From Mesorhizobium sp. (GTDB lineage: Bacteria > Pseudomonadota > Alphaproteobacteria > Rhizobiales > Rhizobiaceae), in NCBI RefSeq assembly GCF_024710845.1, contig NZ_JANJTZ010000068.1:16695-80694 (forward strand): 64,000 nucleotides of DNA. The letters run 5' to 3'. How positions within the stretch are numbered: the stretch's first letter is position 1; each line of letters opens with the position of its first letter. The notes beneath the pieces were generated by a model, which searched no databases, was not told the origin of the DNA, and saw nothing but the letters and a program-made list of their open reading frames with translations. The position numbers and the translations under genes are program-made. Positions 20,267 through 27,481 of the stretch are shown in pieces.

Positions 20267-21568
20267 TCAGGCCGGCGCTTTCGGCTCGTCGATCTTGATG
20301 CTCTTCAGCTTGTCGATGCCGAGCACCTGAAGCGCCAGCTTCTCGTAGAATGGCTCAGACTTGCCGCTCCGGATCTTGTGCAGGAAATACTTTTCGAAGC
20401 CGACCTTGGCGGCATGGACCCACTTGCCCGACGACGACCAGTTGACGTTGCGCGGCGGAATCTGCGGCTGAGCGACGAAGGCGACGCCGGAATCGCCGAA
20501 ATCGGCGAGGCAGACTGCATTCCACGTCCCTTCCGCATTGGGCTCGGCGCCCTCCACCAGCCGCTTGATGTTGTGCGCCGTCGCGGTCACCATCGATTCT
20601 ATCATGAAGCCGGTTTTCGGCACGCCGACCGGAACCGGCGTCTTGCCCATGGGCGGGATCGCCACGCAGACGCCGATGCCGAAGACTTCCGGGTATTTCG
20701 GGTTGCGCTGATGCTTGTCGACGACGATGAAGCCGCGCGGATTGGTCAGCCCTTCGATGCCGATGACGGCCGGAACGCCGCGGAAGGCGGGCAACATCAT
20801 CGAATAGACGTGCGGCAGAGCATGCGCCTGCTTGACCGATCCGTCCTCTGCAAACTCGGAGATGTGCATCGTGCCCGCCTCGACCTTGTCGACCTTGGCG
20901 TTGCAGATCCACTTGATGTGATGCTGGCGCATCTCGCTTTCGAGCAGGCCCTTGGTGTCGCCCACACCGTCGAGGCCGAGATGGCCGATATAGGGCTCGG
21001 ACGTCACGAAGGTCATCGGCACGCGGTCGCGCACCTTGGCGTCGCGCAGCGCCTTGTCGAGGATGAAGGTGAACTCGTAGGCCGGGCCGAAGCACGAGGC
21101 TCCCTGCACCGCGCCGATGATCACCGGTCCCGGATTGGCAACGAGCTTGTCGAAGGCCGTCTTGGCGGACAGCGCATGGTCGACATGGCAGACCGACTGG
21201 GTAAAGCCCTCCGGCCCCAGCCCCTCGATCTCGTCGAAGGCGAGTTCCGGACCGGTGGCGATGACGAGATAGTCATAGGCGATGGACGTTCCGTCGGTCA
21301 GTTCGATCCGCTTCTCGGCCGGATGCACGCGTTGGGCGCCCTGCGGGAAAAGCTCGATGTCGCGGGATTTCAGCACCGGGACGAGATCGACTTCGACCGC
21401 CGCGCGATCGCGCCACCCGACTGCCACCCAGGGGTTCGAGGGAACGAACGAGTACCGGCTGCCCTTGTTGACGACGGCGATCTTGTGCTGCTTGCCGAGC
21501 GCGTCGCGCAGCTCGTATGCCATGATCGTGCCGCCCAGACCGGCACCGAGAACCACCACCTGCACCAT
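20267..21568 (-). CDS. Sulfide:quinone oxidoreductase-like FAD-dependent oxidoreductase
   Basis: A 433-residue flavoprotein of the SQR/FCSD branch of the two-dinucleotide-binding-domain superfamily. The FAD motif VVVLGAGLGGT opens the protein (residues 4-14); the second site includes DYLVIATGPELAFDE. Cysteines occur at about 127, 159 (VQGASCFGPAYE) and 301 (VFGIGVCVAIPP), positions that match the three redox cysteines of sulfide:quinone oxidoreductases. The C-terminal amphipathic part (FEKYFLHKIRSG) would bind the membrane. It probably oxidises sulfide to sulfane sulfur with electrons going to quinone. ATG 21568 follows GGAGGAACGTTG. A candidate FNR/FixK box lies upstream. Confidence 0.85.
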   Translation of the reverse strand: MVQVVVLGAGLGGTIMAYELRDALGKQHKIAVVNKGSRYSFVPSNPWVAVGWRDRAAVEVDLVPVLKSRDIELFPQGAQRVHPAEKRIELTDGTSIAYDYLVIATGPELAFDEIEGLGPEGFTQSVCHVDHALSAKTAFDKLVANPGPVIIGAVQGASCFGPAYEFTFILDKALRDAKVRDRVPMTFVTSEPYIGHLGLDGVGDTKGLLESEMRQHHIKWICNAKVDKVEAGTMHISEFAEDGSVKQAHALPHVYSMMLPAFRGVPAVIGIEGLTNPRGFIVVDKHQRNPKYPEVFGIGVCVAIPPMGKTPVPVGVPKTGFMIESMVTATAHNIKRLVEGAEPNAEGTWNAVCLADFGDSGVAFVAQPQIPPRNVNWSSSGKWVHAAKVGFEKYFLHKIRSGKSEPFYEKLALQVLGIDKLKSIKIDEPKAPA

Positions 21569-21674
21569 CAACGTTCCTCCGTGTCCTTCCCGCGCGGCCA
21601 AGGGATGCTCCCCGCGCGCGCCGGGATGTGTATCGACAATAAAGAAATGTTAGGGTCCGAGACCGGAAGCGGCA

Positions 21675-21688
21675 TTGATCCAGAACAA
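21675..21688. promoter_or_regulatory. Candidate FNR/FixK-type site
   Basis: TTGAT-CCAG-AACAA matches the TTGAT-N4-ATCAA consensus at nine of ten positions, about 107 bases upstream of the SQR-like gene. Single-site matches of this kind arise by chance; treat as a lead. Confidence 0.3.
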
Positions 21689-21749
21689 ATGCCCCGGGGC
21701 AAATGTCCGGAGGTTTTGGCGGCGAACGCGAGGGGCGGAAGAATGGTGG

Positions 21750-23018
21750 CTATCGCACCACGACGACCCTGAGGTCGTTCACGTTCGTGCCTGTCGGCCC
21801 CGGCTGGAACAGGTCGCCGAGAGCATCGAAGGCGCCCCAGCTATCGTTCGCATTGAGCAGCGCCTTGGCGTCGAGGCCTCTTGCCCGCAGCCGTGCGACA
21901 CTGGTCGAATCCGCGAAGGCGCCGGCGTTCTGCTCCGATCCGTCGATGCCATCCGTATCGGCGGCGAAAACATGGATTCCCTCGGCGCCGTCGATGCCGA
22001 TCGCCAGCGACAGCAGGAATTCGCCGTTACGCCCACCCCGGCCACCCGTGCCGCGAAGCGTCACCGTCGTCTCTCCGCCGGACAGGATTGCGACCGGCTT
22101 GCGGAACGGGCGGTCCCTGGTCGCCACCTCCCGCGCGATCGCCGCGTGCACCTTCGCAACCTCGCGCGCCTCCCCTTCGATCGCGTCGGACAGGATCACC
22201 GCCTCGATTCCCGCCTTGCGCGCGACCTCGGCCGCCGCCTTGAGCGACTTCGCCGCGGAGGCGATGACACGCACCTCGTTGCCAGCGAAGCGGTGATCGT
22301 CGGGCGACGGCGCATTGGCCGCTGGCGACCGCAGATGCCGCATGACCGCCTCCGGCAGGTCGAGCCGATACGCTTCGACGATCACCAGCGCATCCTGGCG
22401 GGTCGATCTGTCCGGCACGGTGGGGCCCGACGAGACGAGCGACGGCTGGTCGCCCGGAATGTCGGACACGATCAGCGACACGACCCGAGCCGGCCAGGCC
22501 GCCGCCGCCAGCCTTCCGCCCTTGATCGCCGAGACATGCTTGCGCACCGTATTCATCGCCGAGATCGGCGCGCCGGAGGCGAGCAGCTCGCGGTTGACCG
22601 CGATCTCGTCCTCCAGCGTCAGCTCTCCGGCGGGACAAGGCAACAGCGCTGAGCCGCCGCCGGAGATCAGCGCCACGACGAGGTCGTCTTCGCTCAGCCC
22701 CGATACCGTCTCGAACAGCCGCCGCGCGCCGGCCAATCCCGCCGCGTCCGGCACCGGATGTGCGGCCTCGATCACCTCGATGGTCTCGCACGGCACGGCG
22801 TAGCCGTAGCGCGTGACGACGAGGCCGGAGAGCTGTCCAGACCAGGCGCGCTCGAAGGCGCGGGCCATCTGGGCAGAGCCCTTGCCGGCACCGATCACGA
22901 TGGTTCGCCCGTTCGGCTTTGCCGGGAGATGGTCGCGGATGACATGCTCAGGGTCGGCTGCCGCGACCGCCGCCTCGAACATGGCCGTAAACAGTCCTTT
23001 TGCGTCGAACGCGCTCAT
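21750..23018 (-). CDS. Glycerate 2-kinase (MOFRL family)
   Basis: A 422-residue kinase that phosphorylates D-glycerate to 2-phosphoglycerate, feeding glyoxylate, tartrate or hydroxypyruvate carbon into glycolysis. The N-terminal DUF4147 domain includes TIVIGAGKGSAQMA and LISGGGSALLP; the C-terminal MOFRL domain has LSGGETTVTLRGTGGRGGRNGEF and AADTDGIDGS. ATG 23018 overlaps the hydroxypyruvate isomerase stop by ATGA, so the two are translationally coupled. The gene is also named ttuD, gckA or glxK in different species; I leave the symbol open. Confidence 0.93.
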   Translation of the reverse strand: MSAFDAKGLFTAMFEAAVAAADPEHVIRDHLPAKPNGRTIVIGAGKGSAQMARAFERAWSGQLSGLVVTRYGYAVPCETIEVIEAAHPVPDAAGLAGARRLFETVSGLSEDDLVVALISGGGSALLPCPAGELTLEDEIAVNRELLASGAPISAMNTVRKHVSAIKGGRLAAAAWPARVVSLIVSDIPGDQPSLVSSGPTVPDRSTRQDALVIVEAYRLDLPEAVMRHLRSPAANAPSPDDHRFAGNEVRVIASAAKSLKAAAEVARKAGIEAVILSDAIEGEAREVAKVHAAIAREVATRDRPFRKPVAILSGGETTVTLRGTGGRGGRNGEFLLSLAIGIDGAEGIHVFAADTDGIDGSEQNAGAFADSTSVARLRARGLDAKALLNANDSWGAFDALGDLFQPGPTGTNVNDLRVVVVR

Positions 23019-23803
23019 GACGCCTCGCCGAGCCACGGCCGCGCCCAGCCGAGCCCGTCCTCGGTCTTGCCCGCCGGCCAGTATTCACAGCCGACGAAGC
23101 CGGCATAGTTGGCGGCATCGAGTGCGGCGAAGGCTGCCTGCCAGTCGAGCACCCCAGTATCGGGCTCGTGCCGGCCCGGCCATCCGGCGACCTGGACATG
23201 GCGGATGCGGTCCGCATGCTTCAGATAAGGCGAGACGAGATCTTCGCCGACGAAGCGGCGGTGATAGAGGTCATACTGGAGGAAGACGTTCTCCTCGCCC
23301 GCCTCGTCGATCAGATCGGCCGCCATGTCGAGGCCGGTCAGGAAATAGGCCGGCGTGGATTCGCGGCTGATCGGTTCGATCAGCACCTGGATGCCGGCCG
23401 TCGCACAGAACTGGGCCGCGTAGCGCAGATTGTCGACATAGGTCGCGCGCAGCAGGTCCTCGTCGTCGCCGGGCGCCACGATGCCGGCCAGCATATGCAG
23501 CCGCGTGCAGCCGAGGTCGAGCGCGAGGTCGATCGCCTGGCCGACGCCAGAGCGGAACTCCTCGCGGCGGGCAGGTCGCGCCGCGAGCCCCCGGTCGCCG
23601 TGCTCCCAGTCACCCGCCGGCATGTTGAAGAGCGCCAGCGTCAGCCCGGTGTCGGAGAGCCGGGCCGCGATTTCCGCCGGCTCGAAGACATAGGCGAACT
23701 GGAACTCCACCGCATCGAACCCGGCCCTGGCCGCGCGTTCGAACCGGTCGAGGAACGGCACCTCGCCGAACATGGTCGAGAGGTTGGCGGCGAGACGCGG
23801 CAC
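23015..23803 (-). CDS. hyi: Hydroxypyruvate isomerase
   Basis: A 262-residue TIM-barrel isomerase of the xylose-isomerase-like family that converts hydroxypyruvate and tartronate semialdehyde. Seen are the Hyi opening LAANLSTMFGEVPFLDRF, the metal ligands in VLIEPISREST, LQYDLYHRRF and GCEYWPAG, and the product-binding RHVQVAGWPGRHEPDTG. It starts with GTG at 23803, preceded by GGAGTGAGCC, three bases beyond the stop of the upstream gene. Together with the glycerate kinase it forms a short route from glyoxylate or hydroxypyruvate to central metabolism. Confidence 0.92.
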   Translation of the reverse strand: MPRLAANLSTMFGEVPFLDRFERAARAGFDAVEFQFAYVFEPAEIAARLSDTGLTLALFNMPAGDWEHGDRGLAARPARREEFRSGVGQAIDLALDLGCTRLHMLAGIVAPGDDEDLLRATYVDNLRYAAQFCATAGIQVLIEPISRESTPAYFLTGLDMAADLIDEAGEENVFLQYDLYHRRFVGEDLVSPYLKHADRIRHVQVAGWPGRHEPDTGVLDWQAAFAALDAANYAGFVGCEYWPAGKTEDGLGWARPWLGEAS

Positions 23804-23806
23804 GGC

Positions 23807-24304
23807 TCACTCCGGGCCGAGAGCGAGCGAAGCGCCGTCAGCGCCGAGCAGGTCCGCGAGAACGGCGACGACCGTGTTGTGGTCCTGGCGTGACGGCAGT
23901 CCGGAAATCGCCACCGCGCCGATGACACCCGCATTCTGGACGCGAATCGGGAAGGCACCGCCGGCGAAGATATACTCCGTCGCCGGCAGGCCGTGATGCG
24001 GTGCGATGACCTGATCCTTACCGCCCTGCTCGAGAAACAGCCGGTAGCTCGGCTTCAGGAAGTGGCGCACCGCATTGATCTTGCGCCGCGCCCAGTCGGC
24101 ATTCGACGCGCGCGAACCCGGCAGCGCGCAATAGAACAGCGGCCGGTCCCAGAGCCGGACGTCGATGTTGATCGGCAGGTTGTCGGCAAGCGCTTTCCCG
24201 CGCAGCCGGCTGCCCAACTCGAACGCCGCCGCCTCGTCGAAGGCGGCGAACACCAGCGCCTTCTCCTGCTCGATGATCTTCGCGATGTCGTCGGCTGCGG
24301 GCAT
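23807..24304 (-). CDS. UPF0303 / heme-degrading-domain family protein
   Basis: A 165-residue protein of the UPF0303 group within the haem-degrading/HbpS-like (GlcG-related) fold. Typical features are LWDRPLFYCALPGS, WARRKINAVRHFLKPSYRL and a C-terminal glycine-rich strand (VGV-type GVIGAVAISGLPSRQDHN). It is first in the operon with hyi and glycerate kinase, with a clear ribosome site (GGAGGATCC). GlcG-like proteins often sit in glycolate/glyoxylate loci, which fits here, though their biochemical role is not settled. Confidence 0.85.
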   Translation of the reverse strand: MPAADDIAKIIEQEKALVFAAFDEAAAFELGSRLRGKALADNLPINIDVRLWDRPLFYCALPGSRASNADWARRKINAVRHFLKPSYRLFLEQGGKDQVIAPHHGLPATEYIFAGGAFPIRVQNAGVIGAVAISGLPSRQDHNTVVAVLADLLGADGASLALGPE

Positions 24305-24344
24305 GGATCCTCCTGACCTCGCATCGCGCGATTGACCCGGACGG

Positions 24345-24644
24345 TCAAGCCGCGTCGAGCGTCTCGATCGCGTCGATCTCTTCGCGCAGCGATGCTGCCT
24401 CGACGGAGAGATCGTAGGACGTCTGCATGTTCAGCCAGAAACTTGGCGTCGTGCCGAAGAGCTTTGCGAGCCTTAATGCGGTATCCGGCGTGACCGGCGT
24501 TCGTTCGGCGACGAGGCGTTCGATCCGGGTGCGCGGCACGTGCAACCGCTTGGCGACTGAATAGGGCTTCAACCCAAGCGGTGCCAGGAACTCCTCTCGC
24601 AGGACTTCGCCTGGATGGATGGGAGGTGTGAACGAGAGGGCCAT
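24345..24644 (-). CDS. higA: HigA-type antitoxin (XRE family), apparently orphan
   Basis: A 99-residue addiction-module antitoxin. PPIHPGEVLREEFLAPLGLKP is the hallmark HigA N-terminus, followed by the helix-turn-helix YSVAKRLHVPRTRIERLVAER and TPDTALRLAKLFGTTPSFWLNMQ. The ATG at 24644 has AGGAG at ideal distance. A toxin gene higB should lie just upstream; only its last codons remain (see the remnant next to it). The antitoxin therefore survives alone, possibly as a plain repressor or as protection against incoming HigB toxins. Confidence 0.9.
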   Translation of the reverse strand: MALSFTPPIHPGEVLREEFLAPLGLKPYSVAKRLHVPRTRIERLVAERTPVTPDTALRLAKLFGTTPSFWLNMQTSYDLSVEAASLREEIDAIETLDAA

Positions 24645-24684
24645 GTCTGCGCTCCTGGTGATAGTCGACGATTTCGACATCGTC
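24645..24684 (-). pseudogene. higB: Remnant of higB toxin gene (3' end only)
   Basis: Reading in from 24684, the codons give DDVEIVDYHQER, the typical C-terminal ending of HigB/RelE-type toxins, directly before the higA ribosome site and in the usual higB-higA spacing. Upstream the sequence switches at about 24685 to an integrase reading frame, so everything but the tail of higB has been deleted. Confidence 0.6.
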
Positions 24685-25087
24685 CGCGCCTCGGCCGGTG
24701 CCAGAACCGGTGTCTTACCGCGCCTGACAGAGTATTTCGGGGCGCGCACCGTATGCGCCGAGTTGGACGGCGTCGCCTGACTGACCACCATCCAGTCGAA
24801 CAAGTGCCGGATCGGCGCCAGACGCTGCTTCACGGTCGGCAGCGAATACTTCCTGCCCAGCTCCTCGCTCCACCCCGCGACATGGATGGGCTGGATGTGG
24901 GGCAGGGCAGTCCCCCCGCCGCGCACCATTCAATGAAGTCTACGGCGGCACGGGCGTAAGCCTTGTGGGTGCTCGGGTTGCGGATTTTAACAGCGAAGAG
25001 GTCGAGGAAGCGGATCTGCGCCTGATCGCCAGCGTCGGAGATGATTGCGGGCCATGCCGCCATATTGCTGTGAACAGTCAGGTTCAT
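24685..25087 (-). pseudogene. Tyrosine recombinase (integrase) fragment, frameshifted and truncated
   Basis: The N-terminal SAM-like DNA-binding domain of an XerC/D-type integrase: FLDLFAVKIRNPSTHKAYARAAVDFIEWC in one frame, then PIHVAGWSEELG and YSLPTVKQRLAPIRHLFDWMV in the next. The frame change falls at a G-run at 24914-24919 (minus strand) and is cured by one base. The gene then breaks off at APKYSVRRGKTPVLAPAEAR, just where the catalytic domain should begin, and continues as higB tail. The catalytic Arg-His-Arg-Tyr residues are absent, so it is not functional. It overlaps the GIY-YIG gene by four bases. Confidence 0.8.
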
Positions 25088-25518
25088 AGGTCGTCCCTAT
25101 TACTTCGACGATTCCACGGGGGACGGAGGCGTCTAATCAGCCCCTCCTCGAGACCAGCAATCAGATCAACAGGCAGCCCATTCCACAACATGTCGGGCGG
25201 GCTTAATGCATAGATCTCGACGGGCCGCCCGTCTATCAAACACTCGATGATCTCACTTCGGATACGTGCAGAAGTCCTGAGCGTCTTGGCGATTGCGTAT
25301 CGACGGAAGCGGTTATGCAGTCCGCGCTGCGCCGAGCCGACATAATGGACGCTGTCTCCGACCACATAGGCGTACACGCCCGGATCGCGGGAGCTCGTGA
25401 AATCTAGCTCGATGCCTTCAGTATCGGGTGTTAGTCTCCAAGTGCCAACGCGTTGGAAGCCAGCATCGACCAAAACGGCGATGTCGATATTGGGATTCGA
25501 TCGTACGAGCCCATTCAT
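25084..25518 (-). CDS. GIY-YIG nuclease domain protein
   Basis: A 144-residue protein. Residues 1-45 form an N-terminal extension of unknown role; the rest is a complete GIY-YIG nuclease domain with GVYAYVV (47-53), HYVGSAQ (58-64), the catalytic arginine in LHNRFRRY (Arg70), and the metal-binding glutamate plus the downstream asparagine in LEEGLIRRLRPPWNRR (Glu125, Asn136). All expected catalytic residues are present. Such domains cut DNA in repair, homing, restriction and phage defence. It overlaps the upstream P-loop gene by ATGA, so the two proteins are made together. The DNA here is visibly more AT-rich than the flanking operons. Confidence 0.82.
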   Translation of the reverse strand: MNGLVRSNPNIDIAVLVDAGFQRVGTWRLTPDTEGIELDFTSSRDPGVYAYVVGDSVHYVGSAQRGLHNRFRRYAIAKTLRTSARIRSEIIECLIDGRPVEIYALSPPDMLWNGLPVDLIAGLEEGLIRRLRPPWNRRSNRDDL

Positions 25519-26060
25519 GACGCCAAGGCTCGGCTAACCCAGGTCCAAAGATCGCGGCCGAGCGCTTCAAGCTGACCGTCAGGCTCATCAAGGAGCGGAT
25601 TCGGGACCGTCCACCGCTCGTCCCAATTCTTTCGCCAGATATCCGCGAACGGGCGTCTATCCTCGTCGCCCATGAAATGGACACTGACGCAGATGATGTC
25701 GAATCCGGCCGCGTGTGAAATATCGATCATTTCGTCGATATCGTCTGGTCGACCAGCGTTTGAAATGTGGCTCACATGGCTCGGCATAACGATCAGTTCG
25801 CGAGATGCCCATGAAGGGTCATTTGCTAGCAATGCCGCAAGGACACTGCCATGCGCTGCCTTTTCAACCTCTTGATACGATCGACCGAACACATAGGCGT
25901 CAACGATGCGACCCCAAGGCGTGACTAGCTGCCGATTACCCTTCTTCTGTTTCGTGAAAGCCTTCCCCAGACCCTGCGCGACGAGCGCACGGACTATGGT
26001 CGATTTGCCATGATTATTGTTCGCCAATGGAACGACGAACAGTCGCCTAACAATCTTCAT
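25515..26060 (-). CDS. Small P-loop NTPase of unknown function, paired with GIY-YIG nuclease
   Basis: A 181-residue protein that opens with a beta strand and a Walker A motif, VVPLANNNHGKSTIVRAL (residues 9-26; GKST at 18-21). There is no clear Walker B aspartate pair; ELIVMPSHVSH (about 88-98) and FDIICVSVHFMGDED (about 119-133) are hydrophobic strands followed by polar residues that could serve. The layout suggests a compact NTPase or kinase-like fold. It has no membrane segment. It is coupled by ATGA to the GIY-YIG gene, and an AT-rich promoter region lies upstream (26061-26176). I do not recognise a named family. Confidence 0.7.
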   Translation of the reverse strand: MKIVRRLFVVPLANNNHGKSTIVRALVAQGLGKAFTKQKKGNRQLVTPWGRIVDAYVFGRSYQEVEKAAHGSVLAALLANDPSWASRELIVMPSHVSHISNAGRPDDIDEMIDISHAAGFDIICVSVHFMGDEDRRPFADIWRKNWDERWTVPNPLLDEPDGQLEALGRDLWTWVSRALAS

Positions 26061-26176
26061 TTCGCCCCTCCTTTACATGTGACAAAGTACATTACCATAT
26101 ATATAAAGCCCAAAGGTTGGCGTCTAGTTGCGAGGAGAGTGCGAAACGATAGTATAATTTCGGTGATCAGATGTAA

Positions 26177-27481
26177 TCAAACCTCCTTCGCCGCCCGCCC
26201 AGCTATATAGACCTGCTTCACCGCCCGGTCGTCGCCGAGCGTCTGTAAGAGGAACAGTTCCTCCGCCAGCGTCTTCACCGTCTCCATGCGCAGCGCCATG
26301 CCGGGCGTGGCGCGGGAGTCGAGGACGACGAGGTCGGCGTCCGTTCCGGGCTCCAGCGTGCCGGCGCGGTCGGCGATCGACAGCGATTCCGCGTTGCCGC
26401 GCGTCAGCTGCCAGAAGCTCCTCAGCGGATCGAGTTTTTCCCCGTTGAGCGCGATCACCTTGTAGGCCTCGTCCATGGTGCGCAGCATCGAATAGTTGGT
26501 GCCGCCACCGACGTCGGTGGCGGTGGCGATCCTCAGCGGCTTCGGTCGCCGGCGATAGCGCTGGTAGTCGAACAGGCCGGAGCCGAGGAACAGGTTCGAG
26601 GTCGGGCAGAATACGGCGACGGAACCCGTCTCCGACATCGCGTCCGCCTCGCGTTCGGACAGGTGGATGCAATGCCCGAACAGGCTTTTCGCCCCCATCA
26701 GCCCGTAGCGCGCATAGACGTCGGTATAGTCCTTCGCCTCCGGGTAGAGCTCTTCCGTCCAGCGGATCTCGGCATGGTTTTCCGACAGATGCGTCTGGAT
26801 GTGGCAGTCGGGGTGCTCGCGCGCCAGCGCCTGCGCCATCTCCATCTGCGCCGGGCTCGACGTGATCGCGAAGCGCGGTGTGATCGCATAGAGCTGCCGC
26901 CCCTTGCCGTGCCATTCGGCGATCAGCGCCTTGGTGTCGTCATAGCCCGACTGCGGCGTGTCGAGCACGCCCGCGGGCGCGTTGCGGTCCATCATCACCT
27001 TGCCGGCAATGTTGAGCATGTTGCGTGCATGGCTCTCCTCGAAGAACGCCTCGGCGGACGCCTTGTGGACGGAGCAGTAGGCCGCCACCGTCGTCGTGCC
27101 CTGCCGCACCATCTCGTCGAGGAACAGCCGCGCGATGCGCCGTCCGTGCTGGGCATCGGAAAACTTCGCTTCCTCGGGGAAGGTGTAGGTGTTGAGCCAG
27201 TCGAGCAGTTCCGCGCCGTAGGAGGCGATCACCTGCATCTGCGGAAAATGCAGATGCGCGTCGATGAAGCCAGGCAGGATCAGATGCGGCCGGTGGTCGA
27301 TCGTCTCGACACCCTCTCCTGCCTGCGCCTTGACCGTGTCATGGGCGCCGCTCGCAACAATCCGGCCGTCGCGCACCAGCACCGCGCCGTCCTCGTCGTA
27401 GGCATAGGCCGAATGATCGTCGACGGCTTCGGGCGCGCGATGGAAGGAAAGGGTTCGGCCGCGGATGAGCAGGGCAGTCAC
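26177..27481 (-). CDS. guaD: Guanine deaminase
   Basis: A 434-residue zinc amidohydrolase that converts guanine to xanthine, the entry into the urate pathway encoded around it. The metal-binding PGFIDAHLHFPQMQV, the substrate loop TYTFPEEAKF, IQTHLSENHAE, FGHCIHLSE and TDVGGG are all present and typical of guanine deaminases. The start is GTG 27481, overlapping the stop of the urate hydroxylase gene (GTGA), so it is translationally coupled; an 848-codon open frame that runs further upstream is a shadow. The neighbouring LysR gene probably regulates it. Confidence 0.95.
   Translation of the reverse strand: MTALLIRGRTLSFHRAPEAVDDHSAYAYDEDGAVLVRDGRIVASGAHDTVKAQAGEGVETIDHRPHLILPGFIDAHLHFPQMQVIASYGAELLDWLNTYTFPEEAKFSDAQHGRRIARLFLDEMVRQGTTTVAAYCSVHKASAEAFFEESHARNMLNIAGKVMMDRNAPAGVLDTPQSGYDDTKALIAEWHGKGRQLYAITPRFAITSSPAQMEMAQALAREHPDCHIQTHLSENHAEIRWTEELYPEAKDYTDVYARYGLMGAKSLFGHCIHLSEREADAMSETGSVAVFCPTSNLFLGSGLFDYQRYRRRPKPLRIATATDVGGGTNYSMLRTMDEAYKVIALNGEKLDPLRSFWQLTRGNAESLSIADRAGTLEPGTDADLVVLDSRATPGMALRMETVKTLAEELFLLQTLGDDRAVKQVYIAGRAAKEV

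Noticed and set aside
24985..24987. Intact small protein from the 85-codon frame 24830-25087
   Set aside because: Its first 60 residues are integrase sequence and the rest is frameshifted nonsense; treated as part of the pseudogene.
26061..26176. Possible tRNA or attachment site at the edge of the island
   Set aside because: I found no cloverleaf or repeated att-like sequence by eye; the stretch is just AT-rich promoter-type DNA.
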